From Sphingomonas sp. Leaf412 (GTDB taxonomy: Bacteria > Pseudomonadota > Alphaproteobacteria > Sphingomonadales > Sphingomonadaceae): a stretch of 33,884 nt of DNA. Made by a program: the position numbers and the translations under genes. The stretch covers positions 901,825 to 935,708 of the forward strand of contig NZ_LMQP01000003.1 in NCBI RefSeq assembly GCF_001425405.1, in the 5' to 3' direction. The notes under the pieces were generated by a model. It made no database searches and was not told the DNA's origin. It worked only from the letters and a program-made list of their open reading frames with translations. Positions 21,417-30,031 of this stretch are shown piece after piece (the first letter of the stretch is position 1; every line of letters starts with the position of its first letter).

Positions 21417-22790
21417 ATGGCGAAGGTGCAGCGGCGATACGTGTGTCAGGCGTGCGGGTCGGTCGGCTCGCGCTGGCAGGGGCAATGCCCCGATTGCGCC
21501 GAGTGGAACACGATCGTGGAGGAGACGCCTGCGGTCGTCACGCCTTTCCATGCGAAGCACAATCTTCAGGGCGGCGGGCGCGCGATCCAGCTGGTCGGTC
21601 TGAACGACGACGTCGTGCTGCCCCCGCGCACGCCCTTCGGGATCGCGGAGCTCGACCGGGCGCTGGGCGGCGGGCTGGTCGCGGGATCGGCGACATTGAT
21701 CGGCGGCGATCCGGGGATCGGCAAGTCGACCCTGCTGTTGCAGGCCGCGGCGATGCTGGCGCGGCGCGGCCATGACGTCGCCTATGTGTCGGGGGAGGAG
21801 GCGGCGGATCAGGTCCGTCTGCGCGCGCAGCGGCTGGGGCTGGGCGACGCGCCGGTGCGGCTGGCGGCGGCGACGTCCACGCGCGACATCCTGACGACGC
21901 TGGGGCAGGGCACGCCGCCCGCGCTGCTGGTCATCGATTCGATCCAGACGATGCATTCCGACCTGATCGAGGGCGCACCCGGCACCGTCAGCCAGGTCCG
22001 CGCCTCGGCGCAGGAACTCATCCGCTTCGCCAAGGAACGCGGCACCGCGGTCGTGCTGGTCGGCCACGTGACGAAGGACGGCAGCATCGCGGGCCCGCGC
22101 GTGCTGGAACACATGGTCGACACCGTGCTGGCGTTCGAGGGCGAGCGCAGCCATCAATATCGCATCCTGCGCGCGCTGAAGAACCGCTTCGGCGGGACGG
22201 ACGAGATCGGCGTGTTCGCGATGCAGGGCGCGGGGCTGGTCGAGGTGTCGAACCCGTCCGCCCTGTTCCTGACCGAACGCGACGAGAGCGTTGCGGGCGC
22301 CACCGTCTTCCCCGCGCTGGAGGGGACGCGCCCGGTATTGGTGGAGATCCAGGCATTGGTCGTCCGCCTCGCCAGCGGCGCGACCCCGCGCCGCGCCGTC
22401 GTGGGCTGGGACAGCGGGCGCCTGTCGATGATCCTGGCGGTGCTGGAGGCGCGCTGCGGGCTCAGCTTCTCGACCGCGGAAGTCTATCTCAACGTCGCGG
22501 GCGGCTATCGCATCCAGGATCCGGCGGCTGACCTCGCGGTCGCCGCCGCGCTGGTATCCGCGCTGGGCGAGCGGCCCGTGCCGGTCGATACCGTGGCCTT
22601 CGGCGAAGTCGCGCTGTCGGGCGAACTGCGCCCCGTGGCGCACGCACCGCTGCGGTTGAAGGAGGCGGCGAAACTGGGCTTTTCCCGCGCCATGCTCCCG
22701 ACCTCCGCGGGCGGGGAGGCGGCGGGAATGACACTGGCGACTCACCGCACGCTGGGCGGGTTCGTGGACCATCTGCTGGGGCGGGGGTGA
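21417..22790 (+). CDS. radA: DNA repair protein RadA
   Basis: A 457-residue RadA/Sms, a hexameric ATPase that drives branch migration in recombinational repair. Domains in order: a Cys4 zinc finger (C10, C13, C24, C27 in CQACGSVGSRWQGQCPDC), a RecA-like ATPase with Walker A GGDPGIGKST (K103), Walker B LLVIDSIQTM, the RadA-specific KNRFGGTDEIGVF motif, and a C-terminal Lon-like domain (LNVAGGYRIQDPAADLAVAAAL, VAFGEVALSGELRPV). Length matches the family. A TATTCC/CATATC-rich stretch lies about 20-40 bases before the start but no clear promoter could be fixed. The cvpA gene follows on the same strand after 220 bases that contain a REP-like hairpin, so cvpA probably has its own promoter. Confidence 0.97.
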   Translation: MAKVQRRYVCQACGSVGSRWQGQCPDCAEWNTIVEETPAVVTPFHAKHNLQGGGRAIQLVGLNDDVVLPPRTPFGIAELDRALGGGLVAGSATLIGGDPGIGKSTLLLQAAAMLARRGHDVAYVSGEEAADQVRLRAQRLGLGDAPVRLAAATSTRDILTTLGQGTPPALLVIDSIQTMHSDLIEGAPGTVSQVRASAQELIRFAKERGTAVVLVGHVTKDGSIAGPRVLEHMVDTVLAFEGERSHQYRILRALKNRFGGTDEIGVFAMQGAGLVEVSNPSALFLTERDESVAGATVFPALEGTRPVLVEIQALVVRLASGATPRRAVVGWDSGRLSMILAVLEARCGLSFSTAEVYLNVAGGYRIQDPAADLAVAAALVSALGERPVPVDTVAFGEVALSGELRPVAHAPLRLKEAAKLGFSRAMLPTSAGGEAAGMTLATHRTLGGFVDHLLGRG

Positions 22791-22821
22791 GGGTAGGGGA
22801 CGGGGGCCGACACCCTCCTCT

Positions 22822-22881
22822 GTTCGGCCTGAGCGAAGTCGAAGGTTACGCGCATGTGCTTCGACTACGCTCAGCACGAAC
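22822..22881. repeat. REP-like hairpin, second copy of the TTCGACTTCGCTCAG family
   Basis: Arms of 23 bases at 22822-22844 and 22859-22881 pair at 20 positions with a 14-base loop, the same geometry as the copy at 11868-11931. It begins 31 bases after the radA stop. The rest of the 22791-23010 interval is C-rich and shows nothing coding; TATCTAG near 22998 could be a -10 box for cvpA. Confidence 0.8.
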
Positions 22882-23010
22882 GGAAGTTGGCACCTTCCGT
22901 AGGCAAGTCGCGCAGCATCCTCTGCCCCGGCCCAACGCCCCATCCCGACCAACCCCTTTCTCCCCGACGCCCCCTAGCGATCCCGTGCCCCACCCCGTAT
23001 CTAGGGCGCA

Positions 23011-23559
23011 ATGAATCTCCAGGGCCTCGATATCATCGTCCTCATCGTCGTCGGGGCCACCGCGCTGCTGGGCGTGAAGCGCGGGTTCGTGGCGGAGGTG
23101 CTGGCGCTGTTCGCCTGGGTCGCGATGGTGTTCGCGATCAAGGCCTTCCATCTCCCGCTCAGCGCGCGGCTTGCCGATCCGGTCGGCAGCAGTTCCGGCG
23201 CGGCGGTGCTGGCGTTCGTCATCCTCGCCGGCGGCACCTATTTCCTCGGCAAGATCGTCGTGAACGCGATCGGGAAGCGTACGCGCACCTCGGTCCTGGG
23301 GCCGATCGATCGCGCGCTGGGGTTCGGGTTCGGCGCGCTGAAGGGCCTGATCCTGTCCAGCCTCGCCTACATCCTGCTGACATTGGTCCTCGACACGCTG
23401 GGCGCGGGGCCGAAGTCGCGGCCGACCTGGATCACCCAGGCGCGGACCTATCCGCTACTGCGCGCCACCAGCGGCGCGATCGCGGATTTCGTCGATCGCC
23501 GGCGCAAGGGCGAACCGGTGTTCGGCGACGATACGCGTGCGGCGGGGAACGGAACATGA
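23011..23559 (+). CDS. cvpA: CvpA family inner-membrane protein
   Basis: A 182-residue membrane protein with four hydrophobic segments (about 7-27, 30-50, 62-85 and 103-127). The opening LDIIVLIVVGATALLGVKRGFVAEVLAL and the GPIDRALGFGFGALKGLIL block are the conserved CvpA marks. CvpA was first named for colicin V production and is linked to envelope homeostasis and bile-salt resistance; its biochemical role is unsettled. The C-terminal tail (DRRRKGEPVFGDD) is cytoplasmic by prediction. AGGG stands close before the ATG. In many proteobacteria purF follows cvpA, but here the IscU-like gene follows and overlaps by 4 bases (ATGA). Confidence 0.93.
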   Translation: MNLQGLDIIVLIVVGATALLGVKRGFVAEVLALFAWVAMVFAIKAFHLPLSARLADPVGSSSGAAVLAFVILAGGTYFLGKIVVNAIGKRTRTSVLGPIDRALGFGFGALKGLILSSLAYILLTLVLDTLGAGPKSRPTWITQARTYPLLRATSGAIADFVDRRRKGEPVFGDDTRAAGNGT

Positions 23560-23987
23560 GCCTCGACCTCTACACCCCCGAAGTCGCGGCGCTCGCGGCG
23601 GGCAATCCCTTCCCCGACCGGTTGCCCGACGCGCAGGCGTCGGTGGAAAGGCGGTCGCCGATCTGCGGCAGCCGCGTGACCGTCGACGTCGCGATGGACG
23701 ACGACGGCCGCGTCGCGCGCGTCGGGACGCTAGTGCGCGCCTGCCTGCTGGGGCAGGCGTCCTCGACCCTGCTGGCGCGCAATATCGTGGGCCGTACCCC
23801 GGCGGAACTGGCCGCGGCGCGCGACGATCTGGCCGCGTGGCTGGCGGGGGAGGGACCGGCGCCGACGTGGCCCGGCCTCGACATCTTCGCCCCCGGCCTG
23901 AAACTGACCGCGCGCCATCCGTCGATCCGGCTCGCGTTCGAGGCCGCGGCGGACGCCGCGGATCAGGCCGCGAAGGCGCACGCCTGA
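23556..23987 (+). CDS. IscU/NifU-like Fe-S scaffold protein with an incomplete ligand set
   Basis: A 143-residue cytoplasmic protein of the IscU/NifU N-terminal fold. Two of the three scaffold Cys sit at exactly the IscU positions: C37 in SPICGSRV and C63 in VRACLLGQASS. The third is gone: the IscU HC pair (H105-C106) aligns with H121-P122 in TARHPSIRLAFEA. The conserved Asp after CG (D39 in IscU) is Ser here. Between them lies ELAAARDDLAAWLAGEG, a typical helix. Proteins of this divergent kind are annotated as Fe-S assembly scaffolds in sphingomonads, but with these changes cluster assembly as in IscU is doubtful, and a carrier or regulatory role is possible. It overlaps cvpA by 4 bases and shares 1 base with the antiporter gene, so it is made in step with both. 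Confidence 0.85.
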   Translation: MSLDLYTPEVAALAAGNPFPDRLPDAQASVERRSPICGSRVTVDVAMDDDGRVARVGTLVRACLLGQASSTLLARNIVGRTPAELAAARDDLAAWLAGEGPAPTWPGLDIFAPGLKLTARHPSIRLAFEAAADAADQAAKAHA

Positions 23988-25741
23988 TGGAACATGGCGG
24001 CAGCACGCTTCTGCGCGACGGGGTGTTCCTCCTCGGCTTCGCACTCGCCTTCGTCCTGCTGTTCCGCCGGCTCGGGCTCGGCGCGACGTTGGGGTTCCTG
24101 GTCGCGGGCGCGCTGGTCGGGCCGCACATGCTGGGCCTCGTCGGCGATGCGCAGCAGAAGCTGGGGATCGCCGAACTCGGCATCACGCTGCTGCTGTTCG
24201 TCGTCGGACTGGAACTGAACCCGACGCGATTGTGGCGGCTGAAACAGGATATCTTCGGCCTGGGCCTGTTGCAGGTCGTCGCGTGCGGCGTCGCGATCAC
24301 CGCGATCCTCGCGGGCATCGCGCATTTCTCGGTCGCGGCGGCGCTGGCGATCGGGATGCCGCTGGCGCTGTCGTCGACCGCGCAGGTGCTGCCGATGCTG
24401 CAATCCGCCGGGCGGCTGCGCACCCCGTTCGGGGAACGCGCCTTCTCGATCCTGTTGTTCCAGGATCTGTCGATCATCCCGATGATTACGATCATCGCCG
24501 CGATGAGCCGCAATCCCGCGGATGCGGGCGGGCCGTCGGGCTGGACGATGGCGCTGTATACCGTGCTGGCGATCGCGGGCCTGATCGCGGCGGGCCGCTT
24601 CGTCCTGCGGCCCCTGTTCCGCGGCATCGGCAATCTGGGGGAGCGCGAGATGTTCGTATTCGCCGCGCTGTTCACGGTCATCGCCTCGTCCGCGCTGATG
24701 CAGGCGCTGGGCCTGTCGCCCGCGCTGGGCGCGTTCGTGGCGGGCGTCATGCTGGCGGACAGCCCCTACCGGCACGAGCTGGAGGCGGACGTGGAGCCGT
24801 TCCGCTCGATCCTGCTCGGCCTGTTCTTCGTCGCGGTCGGCATGATGCTGGACCTCGGCGCGATCTACGAACGGCCGTTGTTCGTCGTGACGATGGCGCT
24901 GGCGCTGGTGGCGACGAAGGCGGCGATCATCTTCGCCATCGGCCTCGCCTTCCGCATGCCGTGGCGTCCCGCGCTCGCGCTCGGCCTGCTGCTGAGCCAG
25001 GGCGGCGAGTTCGGCTTCGTCCTTCTGGCGCAGGCGCAGAACGGCCTGTTGATCGCGCCCGAGGCGGCGAGCATCTTCGGCGCGATCATCACGCTGTCGA
25101 TGGCGACGACGCCGTTCCTGATGATGGCCGCGCGCCGCTTCCGCGAGGCGCCGGTCGATTCGGCCGAGCGCGACGGGCCGGTCGCGGACGGATCGAACGC
25201 CATCATCGTCGGCTACGGTCGCTTCGGCCAGACGGTGGGGCAAATGATGCTGGCGAGCGACGTGCCCGTCACGCTGATCGATACCGATATCGAGATGATC
25301 GACATCGCGCGCGAATTCGGGGCGAAGGTCTATTACGGCGACGGCACCCGGCTTGAACTGCTGCGTCAGGCCGGGGCGGCGGAGGCGGAGCTGATCCTGT
25401 TCTGTATCGACGGCGACCAGATCACGCGCGACATCCTGGACGGCGTGCACAAGGCGTTTCCCGACGCGCGCATCTTCGTCCGCGCCTACGACCGGCGCGC
25501 GCTGGTGCAGCTGAAGACCGGTCCCGCCGAGTTCGTGGTGCGCGAGGTGATGGAAAGCGCGATCAAGATGGCGCGCCTCGCGCTGAAGGGACTGGGCGTG
25601 GCGGAGGGCGAGATCGAGCGCGCGGAGGACATGTACCGCGCCCGCGACAAGGAACGGTTGCGGATCCAGGTCGAGGCCGGCGATATCCGCGCCGCGCGCG
25701 CGACGGTGGCGGCGGAGCAGCCGTGGGGGACCGACCGATGA
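23987..25741 (+). CDS. Kef-type cation:proton antiporter (CPA2) with RCK/TrkA-N domain
   Basis: A 584-residue membrane protein. Residues up to about 390 form the 12-segment CPA2 antiporter (LGLGATLGFLVAGALVGPHMLGL, LGITLLLFVVGLELNPTRLW, SSTAQVLPML, FQDLSIIPM, LGAFVAGVMLADSPYRHELE, LSQGGEFGFVLLA). A cytoplasmic RCK/TrkA-N domain follows from about 405 with the nucleotide-binding GYGRFGQTVGQMM and acidic LIDTD end, then YYGDGTRLELLRQAGA. This is the KefB/KefC plan: potassium efflux in exchange for protons, held closed by glutathione or nucleotide in the known cases. QDLS in place of the QD-x-A of some relatives is normal variation. No KefF/KefG ancillary gene is adjacent. The ATG shares a base with the stop of the IscU-like gene (TGATG), and its own stop overlaps the DUF423 start. 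Confidence 0.94.
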   Translation: MEHGGSTLLRDGVFLLGFALAFVLLFRRLGLGATLGFLVAGALVGPHMLGLVGDAQQKLGIAELGITLLLFVVGLELNPTRLWRLKQDIFGLGLLQVVACGVAITAILAGIAHFSVAAALAIGMPLALSSTAQVLPMLQSAGRLRTPFGERAFSILLFQDLSIIPMITIIAAMSRNPADAGGPSGWTMALYTVLAIAGLIAAGRFVLRPLFRGIGNLGEREMFVFAALFTVIASSALMQALGLSPALGAFVAGVMLADSPYRHELEADVEPFRSILLGLFFVAVGMMLDLGAIYERPLFVVTMALALVATKAAIIFAIGLAFRMPWRPALALGLLLSQGGEFGFVLLAQAQNGLLIAPEAASIFGAIITLSMATTPFLMMAARRFREAPVDSAERDGPVADGSNAIIVGYGRFGQTVGQMMLASDVPVTLIDTDIEMIDIAREFGAKVYYGDGTRLELLRQAGAAEAELILFCIDGDQITRDILDGVHKAFPDARIFVRAYDRRALVQLKTGPAEFVVREVMESAIKMARLALKGLGVAEGEIERAEDMYRARDKERLRIQVEAGDIRAARATVAAEQPWGTDR

Positions 25742-26070
25742 ACCTGCTGCTGGCCCTTGCCGCCCTGTCCGGCGCGGTCGCGGTCGCGGCGGGCGCGTTC
25801 GGCGCGCACGGCGCCACCGGGCAGGCGGTCGAATGGCTGAAGACGGGCGGCCAGTATCAACTGATCCACGCCGTCGCCGCACTGGTCGCGCTGCGACTGG
25901 AGGCGAGGGGCCCGGCATGGCTGTTCGTCGCGGGCGGCGCGCTGTTCGCGGGGACGCTGTACCTGATGGCGCTCGGCCTGCCGCGCTGGCTGGGCGCGAT
26001 CACGCCGATCGGCGGCGCGTTGCTGATCGCGGGCTGGCTCTGGCTCGCCTGGACCGGGCTGCGAACCTAG
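25738..26070 (+). CDS. DUF423 family small membrane protein (YgdD-like)
   Basis: A 110-residue protein with four hydrophobic segments and the DUF423 signature near the N-terminus: AAGAFGAHGA, followed by GGQYQLIHAVAALVAL, LFAGTLYLMALG and AITPIGGALLIAGWLWLA. The function of this widespread family is not known. ATG 25738 overlaps the antiporter stop in ATGA, making this the fourth gene of the cvpA run. It ends convergent to the MFS gene, with 4 bases between stops. Confidence 0.93.
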   Translation: MNLLLALAALSGAVAVAAGAFGAHGATGQAVEWLKTGGQYQLIHAVAALVALRLEARGPAWLFVAGGALFAGTLYLMALGLPRWLGAITPIGGALLIAGWLWLAWTGLRT

Positions 26071-26074
26071 TCCG

Positions 26075-27484
26075 TCACCGGACCGGCACTTCGGTTTCCA
26101 CCGCCTTCGGGTTCCGGATCGACGGCCGCAGCCGCGCCACGCTGCACAGTCCCGCCAGCAACGCTAGGCCCGCCGCGACCAGCGCGGGCGTCGCCCCGCC
26201 GCCGACGCCCATCGCCAGCAACGCCGCGACGACCGTTGCACCCGTCGTCTGCCCGGCCAGCCTGACCGTCCCGACGAGCCCGCCCGCCGCCGCCGCGCGC
26301 TCCTTCGGCGCGGAACCGATGATGAGCCGGGCGTTGGGCGGCAGGAACAGGCCGAACCCCGATCCGCACAACGCCATCCGCCATGCGATATCGAACCACG
26401 CCGGGTCCGCGGGCAGGAACGCTAGCAGCGTCAGCCCCGCGATCGACACCGCCATCCCGACACCGCCCAGCAATCCCGCGGGCACCCGGTCCGACAGCCA
26501 CCCCGCCAGCGGCGCGACGATCATGTTCGTTAGCGGCCACGGCGCGATCGCCGCGCCCACCTCCGCCGCCGTCCAGCCGAACTGGTGGGTCAGGCGGAAC
26601 GGCAGCGACAGCAGCAGCGTCATCGATGCGCAGAACGCCGCGAACGCGCCCACCGCCGACAGCGCGATCACCGGCCGCCCCAGCAGGTCGACGGGCAGGA
26701 TCGGCGAGGGCCGCGTCCGTTCGCGCCGGACGAATACGTGCCCGATCGCCAGGCCCAGCAGCACGATGGCGGCGGAAACGACCGGGCTGTCGCCATGCAC
26801 CGCGCTCTCCGCGCCTCCGATCACCAGGCCGAACGTGGCGGCGCACATCATCGCGCCGGGCACGTCATAGGCGCGCGCGCGGGGCACCGCGTCGGGCAGC
26901 GCGCGGCCCAGGATCAGCGACAGGATCGCGAACGGCACCGCGCTGGCGAAGACCCACGGCCACGGCGCGACCGACAGGACGAGCCCGCCGATCGTCGGGG
27001 CCGCCGCCGCGGAACTGGCCACGATGACGGAATTGATGCCCAGGCCCCGCCCCAGTTGCGCGGAGGGATAGGTCTGCCGGATCAGCGCCGACGCCACCGA
27101 CAGGGCGCCCGCCGCCCCCAGGGCCTGCGCCGCTCTGACGACCAGCAGGAACGGCAGCGACTTCGCGAAGAAGCAGAGGATCGTCGCCACCGCGAACACC
27201 ATCTGTCCCGCCTGGTACATCCGCTTCAGCCCGAAGCGCTCGCCCAGCCCCGCGAACGGCAGCAGCATCATGACCAGGATCAATTGGTAGACCGTGACGA
27301 CCGCCACGACCGAACTCGATTCGACGCCCAGGTCGCGCGCGATCGTCGGCAGGGCGACGGTCGCCACGCCGCCGTCGATGATGACCAGCGCGGTGCCGCA
27401 GCACAGCGCCGCGATCGCGGCGTAGCGCCGGGGCGACGGCAGGCCGTCTGTGGGTAATCCCGCGCGGGGTCGACGCTTCGCCAT
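26075..27484 (-). CDS. MFS transporter, DHA2-like drug/solute exporter
   Basis: A 469-residue major-facilitator protein with about 14 hydrophobic segments. The opening CCGTALVIIDGGVATVALPTIARDLGV is the DHA2 pattern (D-x-x-x-x-x-x-ALP-x-I), the loop 2-3 motif reads GLGERFGLKRMYQAG, and the middle has GRGLGINSVIVASSAAAAPTIGGLVLS (motif C-like, although less Gly-Pro rich than in proven antiporters). It probably exports small molecules by proton exchange; the substrate is unknown. AGGAG stands six bases before the ATG at 27484. On this strand the open frame runs on to 29074, but that part is antisense to the peptidase gene and is not coding. It is divergent from the peptidase, with 48 bases between starts, so the two may share control. 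Confidence 0.93.
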   Translation of the reverse strand: MAKRRPRAGLPTDGLPSPRRYAAIAALCCGTALVIIDGGVATVALPTIARDLGVESSSVVAVVTVYQLILVMMLLPFAGLGERFGLKRMYQAGQMVFAVATILCFFAKSLPFLLVVRAAQALGAAGALSVASALIRQTYPSAQLGRGLGINSVIVASSAAAAPTIGGLVLSVAPWPWVFASAVPFAILSLILGRALPDAVPRARAYDVPGAMMCAATFGLVIGGAESAVHGDSPVVSAAIVLLGLAIGHVFVRRERTRPSPILPVDLLGRPVIALSAVGAFAAFCASMTLLLSLPFRLTHQFGWTAAEVGAAIAPWPLTNMIVAPLAGWLSDRVPAGLLGGVGMAVSIAGLTLLAFLPADPAWFDIAWRMALCGSGFGLFLPPNARLIIGSAPKERAAAAGGLVGTVRLAGQTTGATVVAALLAMGVGGGATPALVAAGLALLAGLCSVARLRPSIRNPKAVETEVPVR

Positions 27485-27532
27485 CGCGCGCTCCTGCGCT
27501 AGACGACGGTGGGGATGCAAGACGGAGGAAAC

Positions 27533-29617
27533 ATGCGGACGGTTATCGGACTGATGGCGATGGCGCTTGCGACCGCCGGCGCGGACGCGCAGACGCCGCG
27601 GATGACCGACGATCCGTATGTGTGGCTTGAGGGCAAGGACGACGCGAAGGCGCTCGCCTGGGTGGAGGCGGAGAACCGGCGGACGCTCGCCCGGCTGGAG
27701 GCCGACCCCCGCTATGCGCGGTTCGAGGCGCAGGCGCTGGCGATCGCCTCCGCCAGCGACCGCATCCCGATGCCCGAGCAGCGCATGGGCCGGATCACGA
27801 ACTTCTGGCGCGATGCCGATCATCCGCAGGGCGTGTGGCGCTGGACCACGCCGGCCGATTACGCGACCGCGACGCCGACGTGGAAGACGCTGCTCGATCT
27901 CGACGCCCTGTCGCGGGCGGAGGGGAAGAAATGGGTGTGGAGGGGCGCCACCTGCCTGCCGCCGGAGGAGCGCCGCTGCCTGGTCGCGCTGTCCGAAGGG
28001 GGCGAGGACGCGGTCACCTATCGCGAATTCGACCTGGTGGACGCGCGCTTCGTGGAGGGCGGGTTCGTCCTGCCGACATCGAAACAGGGCGCGGACTGGA
28101 TCGACGCCGACACGCTGATCGTCTCGCGCGACTGGGGCGCCGGGACGATGACGGCATCCGGCTATCCCTTCGTCGTGAAGACGTTGCGCCGCGGCCGCAC
28201 TCTGGCGGACGCGCAGGAGGTCTATCGCGGGCAACCCACGGACCAACTCGGCACCTACGGCAGCGTCCTGACCGACGGTGCGGGCAACCGGCTGGTCCTG
28301 GTCCTGCGTCGCCAGACCTTCTTCGGCGGCGAAACCTTCGCCCGGGTCGACGGCAGGCTGGTGAGGCTGGACACCCCGCCGCGCGTCTTCCCCGCGGGCA
28401 TGGTCGACGGGCAGGTCCTGTTCCGGACCAGCGAGGCGTGGGGCGATGTCCCCGCGGGCGCGATCGCCGCCGCGCCGCTGGCGGCGGTGCGCACGGGGCG
28501 GTTCGTGCCGCAGGTGCTGTTCGCCCCCGGTCCGCGCCAGTCGGTGGAGGGGCTCGCGGTCACGCGCCACCATGCGATCGCCAACATCTACGACAACGTG
28601 CGCGGCCGGGCCTTTGTGTTCTCCCACACCGGCGGGAAATGGACGCGGCGCACCGTGCCGCTGCCGGACAACGCCTCCATCGTCACCGCCAGCACGACCG
28701 AATCCAGCGACGCGGCCTATGTCGCGGTCACCGGCTTCCTCGCACCGACGACCCTGTGGACGCTCGACACCGCGGCCACCGCCGCCCCGGTGCAGGTGAA
28801 GGCGATGCCCGCGCGCTTCGACGCCGCCAACCTGGTGGTGGAACAGTTCGAGGCGACGTCGAAGGACGGGACGAAGGTGCCCTATTTCATCGTCCACCGC
28901 CGCGACGTGCCCCGCGACGGTTCGACGCCGACGATCATGACCGCCTATGGCGGGTTCGAACTGTCGATGACGCCGAGCTATTCCGGCATCACGGGAAAGC
29001 TGTGGCTGGAACGCGGGAACAGCTTCGTCCTGGCCAACATCCGCGGCGGCGGCGAGTTCGGCCCGGCGTGGCACGATGCCGGTCGAAAGACGAAGCGGCA
29101 GGTCATCTACGACGATTTCGCCGCCGTCGCGCAGGACCTGATCGCGCGCAAACTGACCAGCCCGCGGCGGCTGGGGATCTACGGCGGCTCCAACGGCGGC
29201 CTGCTGATGGGGGTGATGTTCAACCAGCGCCCCGACCTGTTCCGCGCGGTCGCAATCCAGGTCCCCCTGCTGGACATGGTCCGCTACGAAGGGATCGCCG
29301 CGGGCGCGTCATGGGTCGACGAATACGGATCGGTATCGGTGCCGGAGGAGCGCCGCTTCCTCGAATCGATCTCCCCCTACGCCAACATCCGTCGCGGCGG
29401 TGCCTATCCCGAACCCTATGTCTGGACCACGACGAAGGACGACCGCGTCGGACCGCAACATGCGCGTAAGTTCGCCGCGCGGCTGAAGGAATACGGCCTG
29501 CCGTATCTGTTCTACGAGGATACGGCCGGCGGCCATTCGGGCGACGCGGATATCGCGCAGGGTGCGCGGTTGCAGGCGTTGCAGATGGTCTATTTCGCGC
29601 AGAAGCTGGAAGACTGA
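27533..29617 (+). CDS. Prolyl oligopeptidase family (S9A) serine peptidase, exported
   Basis: A 694-residue peptidase that cuts short peptides after Pro or related residues. A signal peptide (MRTVIGLMAMALATAGADAQ) sends it to the periplasm. The N-terminal block DDPYVWLEGKDDAKALAWVEAEN is typical, followed by a beta-propeller to about residue 430 and the alpha/beta hydrolase domain. The catalytic triad is S553 in YGGSNGGLLMG, D636/D637 in TTKDDRVGP and H668 in AGGHSGDAD. YGGFELSMTPSYSG and NIRGGGEFGPAWH are family marks as well. The start is fixed by a GGAGG four bases upstream; an earlier in-frame ATG at 27509 has no such site and spoils the signal peptide. The gene is divergent from the MFS exporter; the pairing could serve peptide use or detoxification, but that is only a guess. 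Confidence 0.95.
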   Translation: MRTVIGLMAMALATAGADAQTPRMTDDPYVWLEGKDDAKALAWVEAENRRTLARLEADPRYARFEAQALAIASASDRIPMPEQRMGRITNFWRDADHPQGVWRWTTPADYATATPTWKTLLDLDALSRAEGKKWVWRGATCLPPEERRCLVALSEGGEDAVTYREFDLVDARFVEGGFVLPTSKQGADWIDADTLIVSRDWGAGTMTASGYPFVVKTLRRGRTLADAQEVYRGQPTDQLGTYGSVLTDGAGNRLVLVLRRQTFFGGETFARVDGRLVRLDTPPRVFPAGMVDGQVLFRTSEAWGDVPAGAIAAAPLAAVRTGRFVPQVLFAPGPRQSVEGLAVTRHHAIANIYDNVRGRAFVFSHTGGKWTRRTVPLPDNASIVTASTTESSDAAYVAVTGFLAPTTLWTLDTAATAAPVQVKAMPARFDAANLVVEQFEATSKDGTKVPYFIVHRRDVPRDGSTPTIMTAYGGFELSMTPSYSGITGKLWLERGNSFVLANIRGGGEFGPAWHDAGRKTKRQVIYDDFAAVAQDLIARKLTSPRRLGIYGGSNGGLLMGVMFNQRPDLFRAVAIQVPLLDMVRYEGIAAGASWVDEYGSVSVPEERRFLESISPYANIRRGGAYPEPYVWTTTKDDRVGPQHARKFAARLKEYGLPYLFYEDTAGGHSGDADIAQGARLQALQMVYFAQKLED

Positions 29618-29658
29618 CGTTATTGCTGCAACGCAGCAGACGGGATAGGGGAGGCAGC

Positions 29659-29994
29659 ATGAACGCCGTGACCGACACACCGCCCGCCGCTGTTCCCGAT
29701 ACCGTCCCCGTCGTGTTCGAGGCGGTCGTCAAGAAGCAGACGATCGCCGCGACCTACAATCGCGGGACGGTCACGCTCGCGCCGCACGTCGTCTATACCA
29801 AGCATGGCGAGATCTATCTCGACGCCGTGACGCTGGAACGCGACGGGAAGCCGCCGAAGGAGGAGAAACTGGGCGCGTTCAAGCTGTCCGGCCTCAGCGG
29901 CCTGCGCATCACCCCGCGCCGCTTCACCCCCAGCGCGCTGTTCGACGCGGGCGATGCGAAGTATGAGGCGACCCTGCTGGCGGTCGAGGTCTGA
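29659..29994 (+). CDS. Small conserved-looking protein, possibly WYL-like
   Basis: The gene encodes 111 residues with no signal or membrane part. After a Pro/Ala-rich N-terminus the sequence VVKKQTIAATYNRGTVTLAPHVVYTKHGEIYLDAVTLERDG, then EEKLGAFKLSGLSGL, follows the strand order of the SH3-like WYL domain (T-Y-x-x-G, the P-H-x-V-Y strand, Y-L-D-A-V, then the F-x-L-x-x-L segment). The diagnostic Trp-Tyr-Leu triplet is replaced by IYL, so the match is tentative. WYL domains bind nucleic acid or nucleotides and usually sit behind an HTH domain, which is missing here. GGGGAGG stands before the ATG. It follows the peptidase by 41 bases on the same strand and may be cotranscribed. Confidence 0.75.
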   Translation: MNAVTDTPPAAVPDTVPVVFEAVVKKQTIAATYNRGTVTLAPHVVYTKHGEIYLDAVTLERDGKPPKEEKLGAFKLSGLSGLRITPRRFTPSALFDAGDAKYEATLLAVEV

Positions 29995-30031
29995 CGATCG
30001 ACGCCGTGCGTGGCCTCTCGATCTGCTGTGT

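Noticed and set aside
27485..29074. Reverse-strand open frame that extends the MFS gene to 999 residues
   Set aside because: It is antisense to the prolyl oligopeptidase, which has a full catalytic triad and a perfect ribosome site. The extension is Arg/His/Gly-rich with no domain; it is an artefact of high third-position G+C.
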